Shown piece after piece: positions 44,534 through 53,666 of a DNA stretch of 64,000 nt. Each line of letters starts with the position of its first letter. Within the stretch, counting starts at the first letter, position 1. Made by a program: the position numbers and the translations under genes. This DNA is from JAGQVA01 sp033764335 (GTDB lineage: Bacteria > Bacteroidota > Bacteroidia > J057). Location of the stretch: contig JANRJC010000012.1 in the NCBI GenBank assembly GCA_033764335.1, forward strand, positions 1 through 64,000, read 5' to 3'. The notes under the pieces are model-generated. The model ran no database searches. It saw only the letters and a list, made by a program, of their open reading frames with translations, and was not told where the DNA came from.

Positions 44534-44953
44534 TTAAGGAGTTTCATTAGGAATTTGGCTTCCTTCTTCGAGGTAATAAGGGAAAACAAAATTGGTTCGG
44601 GTATTAGTCCCCGCAACGGTGTATTCAATAAATATCCGGACAAGGCCTTCTTCCTGTACCGGTTCAAGGCGTACATCATCGAGAATCACCCGAGATTCAA
44701 ACAGCAGAATAGCCGTTTGGATAACATCCTTCATATAAGCTTGGAGAGTAGTATCCAACGGTTCAAACAAAAGTTTTTCCATTCCTGCACCGAAGTCGGG
44801 ACGCATTACCCTTTCACCGATTCCGGTTGTGAGAATAATTTCAATACTACTTTGGATGTCGTCTTTACCGGTGAGCATTTTCACCCCTCCGGTAGCCTTG
44901 TCGAATGTGGGGGGAAATGCCCACCCTCTGCCTATAAAATCGTAATCAGCCAT
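44534..44953 (-). CDS. GPW/gp25-family baseplate protein (Afp9-like)
   Basis: A 139-residue sheath-initiator/baseplate protein related to phage T4 gp25. It shows FDKATGGVKMLTGKDDIQSSIEIILTT (N-terminal helix), the family's core GERVMRPDFGAGMEKLLFEP, and the C-terminal strand ending EYTV. gp25-type proteins nucleate the sheath on the wedge. I take the ATG at 44951-44953, 4 nt after the PAAR stop; an ATG five codons earlier would overlap that gene. Confidence 0.93.
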   Translation of the reverse strand: MADYDFIGRGWAFPPTFDKATGGVKMLTGKDDIQSSIEIILTTGIGERVMRPDFGAGMEKLLFEPLDTTLQAYMKDVIQTAILLFESRVILDDVRLEPVQEEGLVRIFIEYTVAGTNTRTNFVFPYYLEEGSQIPNETP

Positions 44954-44957
44954 AAGA

Positions 44958-45251
44958 TTATCCTCCAATCATTACCGTAAATTCTCCCAGAATAATAGAC
45001 CCTCCATGTGCAGTGCTGTCGCCCATTCGTGCGGCGGGTTTGCCCCCGATCATGACCGTAGCCGACCCTTTGACAATAGAATCCGGAGGGCCTGAACACG
45101 TGACCATGTCTCCGACTACCGCAGCCGGCTTGCCGGCGATTAAGACCGTAGGAATACCCGGCCCGGTAATAGGGCCTCCTACGTGGGGTTTGCCAGGGGG
45201 GTCCACCATCGGGCAAACGTGCATATCGTTGAGTCTTGCTGCGGGAGGCAT
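44958..45251 (-). CDS. PAAR-domain spike tip protein (Afp10-like)
   Basis: A 97-residue PAAR protein that caps the spike and sharpens its point. It begins MPPAARLNDMHVCPM and has the repeated PAAR-type elements VLIAGKPAAVVGDMVTC, VMIGGKPAARMGD and HGGSIILGEF. Histidine and cysteine positions fit a metal site. It has no toxin extension. It lies after the VgrG-like gene, separated by a short TTAATGG repeat, and before gp25. Confidence 0.93.
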   Translation of the reverse strand: MPPAARLNDMHVCPMVDPPGKPHVGGPITGPGIPTVLIAGKPAAVVGDMVTCSGPPDSIVKGSATVMIGGKPAARMGDSTAHGGSIILGEFTVMIGG

Positions 45252-45253
45252 TC

Positions 45254-45280
45254 TTAATGGTTAATGGTTAATGGTTAATT
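45254..45280. repeat. TTAATGG tandem repeat between spike and tip genes
   Basis: Three perfect TTAATGG copies (45254-45274) followed by a partial copy fill the 23-nt gap between the VgrG-like stop and the PAAR start. The VgrG stop codon (TTA on the plus strand at 45275-45277) lies in the last partial copy. Slippage could change the distance between stop and start, and hence translational coupling. Confidence 0.7.
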
Positions 45281-47026
45281 GATTTTTACCAGGGAGCCTT
45301 TGATGGTGGCGATGGCGCTGGTGCTTAGCTCGGCACCGGCGCTGCCGGTGGCTTTTAGCTGAGCTCCGCCCTTGAGTTCCATATTCGCGCTGCTTTCTGC
45401 TTTAAGATTAGCTCCTGCCTTGAGGATCACATCTTTAGCACTTTCCAATGTGATTCCGGCTTTATCCAAAGTGAGGGTATTGCCGTTTTTGTCTTTAATG
45501 ACAATAGAACCGGCTTTATCGTCAATCACCAGGCTCTGTCCGCCGGGGGTTTCCATCGTGATGGATTTATCTTCATCATTAAAAACCAGTTTCATCTTGG
45601 CACGAGTGTAAAAACCTTTTTCATGGTTGGTATCTTTTACCTTCACCGGTGCGGGATTTTTGCTGCTGTGAAGTTGTCCTAAAATCACGGGGTTGCGGGG
45701 GTCGTCGTTGAGAAAACCCAGTACCACCTCATCATTGATTTCCGGACGAAAAAAACTACCCCTCTCTTTTCCGGCATCCAGGCAGGCCACCCGTGCCCAT
45801 AAACCTTCTCCGGTAGGATCAATCGTAGGAATAATCACCCGAACCCGATCTTCCCCATCCGGATCTTTTTCCAATTTGGTAACGATGCCGATCGTCAGGC
45901 CGTGAATCGCGGGTAACAACCCCGATGCGGGAGTGCTGACAATATTGTCAAATTGCTCATGAAACCAGTTGGGATCCATCCCGAAACTCACATCGGTTTC
46001 CCAGTTCATATTGTCAAACTCGTGCCGCACGCCGGATACATAGGCTTTTCCGTTAAATCTTTTTCCCAAACCGCCGAGTTCGATCGTATCGCCGGGTTTG
46101 ATTTTGTCATACCCCTGAAATCGCACCCTTCCGCGAATTTTAGCCAGTTGGCTTTTTTGAAATTGCGCATTGGCCCACTCCTGAAGCTCGACATCTTTCA
46201 ACTGTCCGCCATGCATGACCGGGTATTTTTTAATGCCCAGGGTCTGGGATAGTTTGTCGGAGGTCTGATCACCCGGAGACAGGTTCGAGGGTTTTGTGCC
46301 TTTGACAGACACGATTTTTTGTTTGGCGGAATCCCAGGAGGTTGCTTCAACGCCCCCATACTGATAGCGGGCATCCATTTCCGCTTCAAAACTCAGAATC
46401 GTTGCCCCATAAAGAGCCGAGACCGCCGGATTGCCGAGTTGGGGTTTTTTGACGGATACCTTGCCATCTTCCGTAAATACCAGGAGACCATTGGCTTCGG
46501 CGCGACTCAGCACAAAATCCCAGTCCGTGGCATAATACTGAACCATTTCCGGATGAGTAACTTTGGTACCTTCAACCGATGCCTGCAATCCATTTTGGGA
46601 AATAAGCGATTTAATAATGTCGCTGTCTTTCTTTTTATGGAAATAAGCATTTTTCCTACCAACCGTCATTTTAACCGCTTTATCCCGACAGGTAATACGA
46701 AGGACAGAGGGGCGACCCGGGTTTATTTTGATGGAGTGATGCGTGATAATGCCTTTAAAAACCGTCTTATTTTGGGAATGATAGCCAAATTGGACTTCAA
46801 CCTCGGCTCCGGGAATAAAATCGGAAGAACTGCTAATTTTAAAATCCTCTTCGGAGGGGTCTCCATCATAAAGAAGAATATCTGCCATCGAAATACGGTT
46901 TACCGCACGGGTAACCACTACTGACATGACCTGATATTCAGGATTAATATCCTTACCATTCAGCCGGACGACAAATGTAGGCGTATCCGGGGTGACGTTT
47001 GTATGGATGGTTCGTGGAAAAGTCAT
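45275..47026 (-). CDS. VgrG-like spike protein (Afp8-like)
   Basis: A 583-residue central spike. The N-terminal gp27-like domain (to about 350) has VVVTRAVNRISMADILLYDGDPSEEDF and YYATDWDFVLSRAEANGLLVF. An OB-fold (about 370-460) shows VTKLEKDPDGEDRVRVIIPTID and RPEINDEVVLGFLNDDPRNPVILGQL, then a short beta-helix (DKAGSIVIKDKNGNTLTLD, SANMELKGGAQLKATGS). No C-terminal effector domain is present. The ATG at 47024-47026 overlaps the LysM gene's stop by 4 nt. Confidence 0.94.
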   Translation of the reverse strand: MTFPRTIHTNVTPDTPTFVVRLNGKDINPEYQVMSVVVTRAVNRISMADILLYDGDPSEEDFKISSSSDFIPGAEVEVQFGYHSQNKTVFKGIITHHSIKINPGRPSVLRITCRDKAVKMTVGRKNAYFHKKKDSDIIKSLISQNGLQASVEGTKVTHPEMVQYYATDWDFVLSRAEANGLLVFTEDGKVSVKKPQLGNPAVSALYGATILSFEAEMDARYQYGGVEATSWDSAKQKIVSVKGTKPSNLSPGDQTSDKLSQTLGIKKYPVMHGGQLKDVELQEWANAQFQKSQLAKIRGRVRFQGYDKIKPGDTIELGGLGKRFNGKAYVSGVRHEFDNMNWETDVSFGMDPNWFHEQFDNIVSTPASGLLPAIHGLTIGIVTKLEKDPDGEDRVRVIIPTIDPTGEGLWARVACLDAGKERGSFFRPEINDEVVLGFLNDDPRNPVILGQLHSSKNPAPVKVKDTNHEKGFYTRAKMKLVFNDEDKSITMETPGGQSLVIDDKAGSIVIKDKNGNTLTLDKAGITLESAKDVILKAGANLKAESSANMELKGGAQLKATGSAGAELSTSAIATIKGSLVKIN

Positions 47027-47778
47027 TCGTTTTCGTTTCTAAGGGGTGGGAATTGTAGTTCCTGCCCGGTTTTGAGTCTGCGAAAATGTTTCAGCCGGTT
47101 GTGACGGGCTAGTTGCAAATAGTAAGAAGGATCATTGTAAATGGTATCGGCCATTAACGGGAGGTTTTGGTTTTCCCCGGCAATCCGGATATGCGTGAGG
47201 TCCGGAGAACTCAGCCGTCTTTCACGCTCCAGGAGGCCATCATCCATGCTTTTGGTGAAAGTGGCCTTGATTTTTGCGCGAAGAGGTTTACCGTCCGGTT
47301 TAAAGAGGGTATAATTAACGTCTGCGGATTTGAGTACGCAATGGGCAACCAGTACTCCCCAAGTCAAAATCAGGTATAGGGGGCGATGGGTTTTTCCTTC
47401 TACGACATAACAAACATCCAGAAATTGTTTAACCTTTTCCTCAACCTTGATCGGCTTAAATATCTTATCAGAACCCGGCAAGGCAGCACCTACGCCTAAT
47501 CCATTTCCGGAATTAGACGCACCTGTACCATCAATCAGAAATTCAAACTGAAAGTCCTGCGGCCCGATACTATTAAATACATGACGGCGGCTATCATTTC
47601 CCGGTTCCTGCCGGGGAGTGAAGTTGATCTGAATCTTTTCAGAATAAGAATTCGGGTTAAACATTACCTCAAAGGACTTGGCAGGGCTGTTGCGCGGGGT
47701 CCTTTTAGAGGAGTTAAATGCCTCGATCTTAAACTTTTTCAGTTCACCGCTGGTGACTCCGGGTATTTCTGGCAACAT
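47023..47778 (-). CDS. eCIS tube/spike adaptor with LysM domain (Afp7-like)
   Basis: A 251-residue CIS_tube/LysM protein that joins the inner tube to the spike. The main domain has KSFEVMFNPNSYSEKIQINFTPRQE, FEFLIDGTGA and LYLILTWGVLVAHCVLKSADVNYTLFKPDG; the C-terminal about 45 residues are LysM-like (DTIYNDPSYYLQLARHNRL, GQELQFPPL). The start (47778) lies 2 nt after the DUF5908 stop. Length and order match Afp7/Pvc7. Confidence 0.9.
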   Translation of the reverse strand: MLPEIPGVTSGELKKFKIEAFNSSKRTPRNSPAKSFEVMFNPNSYSEKIQINFTPRQEPGNDSRRHVFNSIGPQDFQFEFLIDGTGASNSGNGLGVGAALPGSDKIFKPIKVEEKVKQFLDVCYVVEGKTHRPLYLILTWGVLVAHCVLKSADVNYTLFKPDGKPLRAKIKATFTKSMDDGLLERERRLSSPDLTHIRIAGENQNLPLMADTIYNDPSYYLQLARHNRLKHFRRLKTGQELQFPPLRNENE

Positions 47779-47780
47779 GG

Positions 47781-47960
47781 CTATCGTTCATTTTTCTTTT
47801 CCAACATCTCCTGTACAATTTCCAGCAACAACCGCTTGTCTTCAATCGTGCGAATAACATTTTCCGAAGCCGAAGTTTCGGGAGGGGTGGAATCCTGCGC
47901 GTTTTGCAATTCAGGCGCCACAACGGCTTTAATTACTAACTCTCTGATTTCCAATGGCAT
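47781..47960 (-). CDS. DUF5908 small eCIS protein (Afp6-like)
   Basis: A 59-residue protein encoded between the second tube gene and the LysM adaptor, with 2-nt gaps on both sides. It begins MPLEIRELVIKAVV, the hallmark of DUF5908, continues with a Pro/Ser/Thr linker and ends in the helix RLLLEIVQEMLEKKNER. It belongs to the small eCIS proteins found at the position of Afp6, whose function is unknown. Confidence 0.9.
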   Translation of the reverse strand: MPLEIRELVIKAVVAPELQNAQDSTPPETSASENVIRTIEDKRLLLEIVQEMLEKKNER

Positions 47961-47962
47961 AA

Positions 47963-48421
47963 CTAAAATACTAAGCGGATATTTTTAAAATATTGATAAC
48001 TCAGCGTCATTGTTTCGATCACAACCGAACTTTGTTCTGCATTAAATGCCGAGACCTCCCAACGTTTGGGAATGGCATTTACCACATACCAGGAAGCGAT
48101 GGGAACATGTTTGTCGTTCAGCAACGATACCATCACATTCACCGGCTGGAAGTGAAAAAACTCAATGGCATTCCTTGCCCAGTTGAATACTCCTGAAGAA
48201 ACCGGGGCAATTCCTCTTTTCAGCGTCAGATCCGAGTACCTTGTACGGGTAGGAAGCTGGTGTGTAAAGCGGTTTTCGCCGCCCTCCACATAAGATTCGG
48301 TTTCCATGTCAACCGAAAGTCCGGAAACTTCCTGAAACATGATGTCTCCCGGTGCCGAAGGCACTAGTTGAAAGACCACTGAAAAATGGAACCCTACGGG
48401 GGGATATTCTCCTAAAGCCAT
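47963..48421 (-). CDS. eCIS inner tube protein 2 (Afp5-like)
   Basis: A 152-residue tube/gp19-family protein. Key features are YPPVGFHFSVVFQL, DIMFQEVSGLSVDMETESY, RYSDLTLKRGIAPVSSGVFNWARN and SQYFKN near the end (YQYFKN). Afp5-type proteins form the transition between tube and spike. The start (48421) lies 2 nt after the other tube gene. Confidence 0.92.
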   Translation of the reverse strand: MALGEYPPVGFHFSVVFQLVPSAPGDIMFQEVSGLSVDMETESYVEGGENRFTHQLPTRTRYSDLTLKRGIAPVSSGVFNWARNAIEFFHFQPVNVMVSLLNDKHVPIASWYVVNAIPKRWEVSAFNAEQSSVVIETMTLSYQYFKNIRLVF

Positions 48422-48423
48422 CG

Positions 48424-48855
48424 CTAGCCGTTTTGAATGCTCAGACCTTCATGCGCGATTTCGATACTCTCTATGGCCACCTCATTTCCATCGGATTTCA
48501 GATCGGTGGATTGAACTTTGATCGGCCAAGCGTTTTTCACTTTCCAAACGACAACCGGTTCGTGGGTTTCGTTGAGCAGACTGATGGTCAGATCTCGGCG
48601 CTCAATGGTATTGAGTGCTACGGTATTCCACCAATTGAAATACTCGTTATCACCGGCAAAAGTGCCGCGCTTAAGGGTGATATTACCGTATTTCTGCATA
48701 CCCGGCATTTTGGTTTTAAAATACTCGGGACTTGCTCCGTGACGGTACTCTATCACTTCCGTTTCGACATCTAAACCGGATACTTCCGTAAAGCCGATGT
48801 TTGTTCCACCCCATTCTACTTGAAAATGAAACTTTGGTAATGGATAATTTGCCAT
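48424..48855 (-). CDS. eCIS inner tube protein 1 (Afp1-like)
   Basis: A 143-residue major tube protein, Hcp/gp19-like, stacking as hexameric rings. It has PLPKFHFQVEWGGTNIGFTEVSGLDVETEVIEYR, the loop MQKYGNITLKRGTF and IESIEIAHEGL. It is more compact than the second tube protein, and the two share the FTEVSGL / ITLKRG core. Its start is 59 nt after the sheath stop. Confidence 0.94.
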   Translation of the reverse strand: MANYPLPKFHFQVEWGGTNIGFTEVSGLDVETEVIEYRHGASPEYFKTKMPGMQKYGNITLKRGTFAGDNEYFNWWNTVALNTIERRDLTISLLNETHEPVVVWKVKNAWPIKVQSTDLKSDGNEVAIESIEIAHEGLSIQNG

Positions 48856-48914
48856 AATTATTCTGATTTTTGATATAATGATAATTTAAACTAAAAATCT
48901 CATCTTGTTGATTA

Positions 48915-50918
48915 TCAGGATGTTTCCATCCGACATACGTATTGAATAACAATAAACTCCGCAGGCCTTACTGCTGCAAGGCCAATTTCTGCGATTAATC
49001 TTCCTTCCAGAATATCCTGCTGTGTCATCGTTTCCCCCAAGCCTACGGAAATATAATAGGCTTCATTTGTTGTAGTTCCCACTAAAGCTCCCTGCCGCCA
49101 TTGCAAGCGGAAAAAGTTGTCAAGGACAAGCCTCAAACGCATCCATGTATTGGCATCATTGGGTTCAAAAACAAATTGGTCAACCGACTGGCTCACAAAA
49201 TCTTCCACAAAGCTGAAATACCGCCGGACGGAAACATAACGCCACTCATTATCATTTCCCGCCAGTGTACGGCCCCCCCAGATTCGGGTGCCCCGCCCTC
49301 GGATCGAACGAATAACGTTTACCGATTTTCCGGTAGGGTGAACGTTTAGCGACTCTTGGTCGCTGTCGTCGAGTTCGATACACGGACCCAGGGTAAATTC
49401 CAGCCGCTCATTAGCAGGGGCTTTCCAAACACCACGGGCCGCATCGGTGCGTACAAATACCCCGGCAACGGCACCCGAAGGGGGTATTTTTTTCAATTGC
49501 AGCGATAGTTGTGCGTATATTTTTGCGAAAAACGGATGCCGGGAAAATAGTATCTGTTCGGCAGTCTGCTCCTGTGCAATCGCCCGATCAATCAAGCCTT
49601 TCAACACCTTAATAAGGGGAGTTGCCACATTATCCAGGTGTTTGACCAATGATTCCAGATAAGGGGTTTCGCCCTCGGCTTCTCCTTCTGCCCAATCCGC
49701 AAATTCAGGGATATGTGGCACAACCGAGGTTCGTATCCAGTTTGTGCCGTTGAGATCTGAAAATAATTCATGAACCTCATCCCCATTTTGAGCCGGATAT
49801 AAATAGTCGTACAAAGAAGCCGATTTATAAAGCCCAATCAGCTTTTCGATTGTTCCGATATAGGTTTTGTCGGTCTTTTGGACAAAAATGTAATCATCCA
49901 GCACATCGGATAGTTTCTGATCCAGTCGGGGCAAAACCAGAGCAACCTCGGTCAACCAGGCAAAAGCCTTTTGCAACAATTCTTTTCGGGCTTCATCCGT
50001 AGGTATTAGAATAGCCCCAGACAAAGACCTCCACCTACTTTCAATCATGCCCAGGTTTTTCCGGTTTAATTGAGCGTCGTGAATGATCTCGGCAATGGCT
50101 GAAATATATTCACCTTCCCGCAAGACCGCAGCAATCATCTGACGGTGCGATTCAGCTTCGGCGGAGGAGAATTTGCTCGAAAAAATCGTATAGTCATTCA
50201 CCGGAAAGACCGAATCCCCATCAATAATGCGGAACTTCAACTCATGGAAATGGAAAAGGTGATCGTACTGAGTGTATAACCACGGAAAATAAGCGGCCCC
50301 GTAGGGAAGGTTATTATTCCCGATAGCATCACGAAACCGATCCACTGCGGTCAGAAATTGGGGATGGTTTTTCAAATCAGCGATAAAAAACCGATTTCTC
50401 TGTTGCGCACAATGTGCAAGTGCAGCCATTTGTAGTTGCCCGAGATCGCTTTCGGATTCAAGTTCGACCGCATCGGGAAACAGAAGCAGTGTAACCTCCT
50501 CTGCTTTCTCCAGCGCTTTTAATCCTCCCAACAGCCCGGATACCGTGTTTCCGTCTGATTCCCCCAGAGAAATGATGTCATCATATCCGCCGACCGAAAC
50601 GATAAAACAATCGCCCCCGTTATTATCGAAGTAAAAACGCAGGCTTTCAAACAGGAAAAAGCGTTTGTCAGCACCGACAGATATAAGCGTTTCTCCGTCG
50701 GGAAGTACATCTGCGGAGTAATAATCCGGTTGGTAGTTTCCTCCGAAAAGGGTTTCAAAATGGGCCATATCCCGGATTCGCACAGGGAGAAACCGGCCCC
50801 TTTCAGGGGCGAATTCTGTATATCCGATAAATGCCGGCAGTGCCGTTTCGATCAACGGATCCGCAGGCTGCGGGGGTGTCAGGTCCCGCAGGTAAATACC
50901 TGGCGTTTTATACGTCAT
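48915..50918 (-). CDS. Large eCIS sheath protein (Afp3/4-like)
   Basis: A 667-residue contractile sheath subunit. The N-terminus PGIYLRDLTPPQPADPLIETALPAFIGYTEF and the C-terminal sheath domain (APANERLEF, RGTRIWGGRTLAGNDNEWRYVSVRRYFSFVE, AAVRPAEFIVIQYV) are classic. About 190 residues (roughly 230-470) not seen in the neighbouring sheath form a mostly helical insertion, likely at the outer surface. It probably forms special rings near the baseplate. The start is 24 nt after the first sheath gene. Confidence 0.93.
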   Translation of the reverse strand: MTYKTPGIYLRDLTPPQPADPLIETALPAFIGYTEFAPERGRFLPVRIRDMAHFETLFGGNYQPDYYSADVLPDGETLISVGADKRFFLFESLRFYFDNNGGDCFIVSVGGYDDIISLGESDGNTVSGLLGGLKALEKAEEVTLLLFPDAVELESESDLGQLQMAALAHCAQQRNRFFIADLKNHPQFLTAVDRFRDAIGNNNLPYGAAYFPWLYTQYDHLFHFHELKFRIIDGDSVFPVNDYTIFSSKFSSAEAESHRQMIAAVLREGEYISAIAEIIHDAQLNRKNLGMIESRWRSLSGAILIPTDEARKELLQKAFAWLTEVALVLPRLDQKLSDVLDDYIFVQKTDKTYIGTIEKLIGLYKSASLYDYLYPAQNGDEVHELFSDLNGTNWIRTSVVPHIPEFADWAEGEAEGETPYLESLVKHLDNVATPLIKVLKGLIDRAIAQEQTAEQILFSRHPFFAKIYAQLSLQLKKIPPSGAVAGVFVRTDAARGVWKAPANERLEFTLGPCIELDDSDQESLNVHPTGKSVNVIRSIRGRGTRIWGGRTLAGNDNEWRYVSVRRYFSFVEDFVSQSVDQFVFEPNDANTWMRLRLVLDNFFRLQWRQGALVGTTTNEAYYISVGLGETMTQQDILEGRLIAEIGLAAVRPAEFIVIQYVCRMETS

Positions 50919-50942
50919 TACCGTATCCTTCTAAATTCAGGA

Positions 50943-52382
50943 TCAGGATTCCTGCATTTTATGAGAGAACCTCAGAATGATAAATTCTGCCGGGCGCACT
51001 ACGGCCATACCGATTTCCACATTCATTCTACCTTCGAGAATATCCACGGCGGTCATGGTTTCCGGCAGTCCTACGCGCACAAAAAAAGCGTCTTCGGGTT
51101 TCGCACCGGCCAAGGCTCCTGCACGCCATTGAAGGAGGAGGAAATTTTCGACCATTGCCCTCACCCGTACCCAGGTATTGGCATCATTAGGTTCAAAGAC
51201 AAATTGTTCGGAAGCTTTTTTCACCGATTCTTCCACCATATTAAAGAAGCGGCGCACCGATACATACCGCCATTCGTTGTCGTTACCCGCGAGGGTACGA
51301 GCGCCCCATACGAGGTTGCCTTTTCCCGTGAAAGCGCGAATCGCGTTGATGGATTTACCGGAGGTATGAACGTTGAGGTTTTCCTGTTCTTCGTGAGTAA
51401 TTTTAAGAATGGGCCGGATAACTCCGCTAAGACTTACATTAGCCGGAGCCTTCCATACACCTCGGGTACTGTCCACCGAAGCATAAATTCCCACCATTGC
51501 CGGGCTGGGCGGAAGGATACAAGGAAGACTATTGATCGCCAGTTGAGCGCGGGCATACAGGCCTTTATCGGCAGTTTCCAGAGCAGCCAGATCGGCAATC
51601 GCAGCATTGGGCGCTCCGTTTACGATATAAGAAACCGTGACATCGGCAGCATTATACTGGTAATCAAAAATCGTTTCGAGATTAGGAGCGTAAGCGGCGC
51701 CGTATTTCAGGCTGTTGTTGCCCACCCCTCGGTCGCGAAAAGTATTCTGCAAATCATTTACCCGTGTGCTGGAGGTATGCGGCAGCATATCCATTACCGC
51801 AAACCGATCCTGAAGTTTCTCACATTGCTGAAGGGCAAAGTCGTAGAGAGCGCCCTGGTCTGCCTGGCCGGCTCCGGCAGGATTAAAACTGAGCGCCTGC
51901 GCTTCCGGAAACACAATCAGTGTAGGTTCGTCCTCTTTTTCCAGAAGGTTTAATCCCCCTCTTAAGCCGCTGTCATCATCGCCGAGTCCTACGGGCGTAG
52001 CATAATCCCCGACCGAAACAATGTAGCAGGGGCCTCCGCCATTGGCGAAGTAAAGTTGCAGCGAATAATACATAATGTAGGGAGAACGATCTCCCATTGA
52101 AGCAATCAGAGATTGAGCAGTGACACGACCTCCCGCATCGCGGGTTTCGTTGATTGAAATGGTAATATTCTCTTCCGGAGCGGCACCCCCGAAATACAAT
52201 TCATAGTCCACCATCGAAGAAATTCGCCAGGGCTTCATGCTCAGGCTTTCTCCATTGGTATTAAGAGCCATGGCGGTATGACCAATAAATGCCGGAATGG
52301 CTGTTTCCACCTGTGCTACGGAAGGGGGAAATTTTCGGATTTCCTGTACATAAACGCCGGGGGTTTTAAATGTGCTTGCCAT
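50943..52382 (-). CDS. eCIS main sheath protein (Afp2-like)
   Basis: A 479-residue sheath subunit of canonical size. It has PGVYVQEIRKFPPSVAQVETAIPAFIGHTAM at the N-terminus, the LSGVIRPILKITHEEQENLNVH and NLVWGARTLAGNDNEWRYVSVRRFFNMVEESV blocks, and ends EIGMAVVRPAEFIILRFSHKM. Sheath shortening drives injection of the tube. It lies 13 nt after the unknown 418-residue gene. Confidence 0.95.
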   Translation of the reverse strand: MASTFKTPGVYVQEIRKFPPSVAQVETAIPAFIGHTAMALNTNGESLSMKPWRISSMVDYELYFGGAAPEENITISINETRDAGGRVTAQSLIASMGDRSPYIMYYSLQLYFANGGGPCYIVSVGDYATPVGLGDDDSGLRGGLNLLEKEDEPTLIVFPEAQALSFNPAGAGQADQGALYDFALQQCEKLQDRFAVMDMLPHTSSTRVNDLQNTFRDRGVGNNSLKYGAAYAPNLETIFDYQYNAADVTVSYIVNGAPNAAIADLAALETADKGLYARAQLAINSLPCILPPSPAMVGIYASVDSTRGVWKAPANVSLSGVIRPILKITHEEQENLNVHTSGKSINAIRAFTGKGNLVWGARTLAGNDNEWRYVSVRRFFNMVEESVKKASEQFVFEPNDANTWVRVRAMVENFLLLQWRAGALAGAKPEDAFFVRVGLPETMTAVDILEGRMNVEIGMAVVRPAEFIILRFSHKMQES

Positions 52383-52395
52383 AAGAGGTATAGGA

Positions 52396-53652
52396 TTAAC
52401 TGTTGATATAGATTTCAGAATAAATTTGAGAATCGTTGGGGTCAGGTTTAATCATTGTCGTTTCCGGATTTGGAAGCAGGACATCGGTATTAAACTTTTT
52501 TAGCTGTGTCAGTGATCGGGTGAGAGGAAAAGGTTTGGCTGTGCGAAACTTCTTTTTTTCGCCGGGACCGCCGTCTCTCACCAATTCGCCCAACTGAGCA
52601 TCCGAAGGGTTTTGTTCCCGGTTGAAGATATATCGCCAGAAAGTTGTCCGGTTTTTAAAATGGAGGACATATTCCGGAGAGGTCAAATCCTGTTCGGATC
52701 CAGTCAACAAAGCGTATTCTCCTTGATTGATGTCAGTGCGGTGAACGATTTCGACGATAGCAAAAGGGCGTGATTCATTCGAAGCCGGAGTCACATAACA
52801 GGGCCCGGCAACCGGAGATTCAATAGCCACACCGGACGAATTTTCGACCCGAAGATCATATCGCCCAGGTGTGACTTTCCGGAGGTCTGTCGGGACTGAA
52901 GCAGAACCCGTTGCCATTATTGTTTGTTGAAAACGGGGGGTTGTTTCTCCAGGGCGAGAGAGTTTCAGAATAACAGGCCCGGTTGGGTTCGATGGAAGAT
53001 CGAGGTTAAATACAGGGGGAAGAAATGATATTCGGTCTTCCCGTGATACATACTGAGTCGAGGCAGGAGAGACTGCCACCCAGTCAGCGTTTATACGCGG
53101 TCCGGGGCCGGTCTGACGAATTGCTTCATACAATGCCGACGGTGAGACCGTATTATCTGTAATCAAATCGCCTGATTCATAAAAAACTGTAGAACGGTAG
53201 GGCGGAATCGGACGGGAGAGGAATCGTTCTCCGGAATAATTTGCAGCTTCATTTGAAAAATAATACGCACTGAAGCGGTTTCCTTTTAGAGGGAGAGCCG
53301 TATAGTTGTAAAAAAGAGGGTCGTTGAGGTCAACCCTAAATGCCAGCCTGAGGGGCGCATCCAGCCTTATTTCTGGTCGAAAAAATCCCTGTGCCGCCGC
53401 CGGTTTTTGAATCTCAAGTCCTACAAAAAAGCCCTCCTGCGTCTGTCGAAAAACCATTTTTCTTCCCCTCAGCAACTGCTCGGTTTCGGGTGTTGGGGAC
53501 AGGCGAAAAAAAGATTGAACCTGATAAGATTTACGTATCGGTTCTTGTTCACTTTCCGACAAAGACGAAAAATCCCGGCTGCCCTGGTTCAGAAAGTATC
53601 CGTGATCTATTCGAACGGAAAATAAACGTTTATAAGCAATGGCAAATCCCAT
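52396..53652 (-). CDS. Conserved eCIS protein with one carbohydrate-binding-like module
   Basis: A 418-residue protein without signal peptide, between cap and sheath genes. The N-terminus (MGFAIAYKRLFSVRIDHGYF) and C-terminus are unlike known structural proteins of the classic Afp/PVC. Residues 151-195 read RSTVFYESGDLITDN, LYEAIRQTGPG and NADWVAVSP, matching the module repeated in the giant baseplate protein. Several Pro-rich beta strands follow (TPGRYDLRVENSSG). By position it could be a cap adaptor or collar component, as named for the Algoriphagus system; I cannot confirm homology. Confidence 0.7.
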   Translation of the reverse strand: MGFAIAYKRLFSVRIDHGYFLNQGSRDFSSLSESEQEPIRKSYQVQSFFRLSPTPETEQLLRGRKMVFRQTQEGFFVGLEIQKPAAAQGFFRPEIRLDAPLRLAFRVDLNDPLFYNYTALPLKGNRFSAYYFSNEAANYSGERFLSRPIPPYRSTVFYESGDLITDNTVSPSALYEAIRQTGPGPRINADWVAVSPASTQYVSREDRISFLPPVFNLDLPSNPTGPVILKLSRPGETTPRFQQTIMATGSASVPTDLRKVTPGRYDLRVENSSGVAIESPVAGPCYVTPASNESRPFAIVEIVHRTDINQGEYALLTGSEQDLTSPEYVLHFKNRTTFWRYIFNREQNPSDAQLGELVRDGGPGEKKKFRTAKPFPLTRSLTQLKKFNTDVLLPNPETTMIKPDPNDSQIYSEIYINS

Positions 53653-53666
53653 TGTACTTTGGGTAT

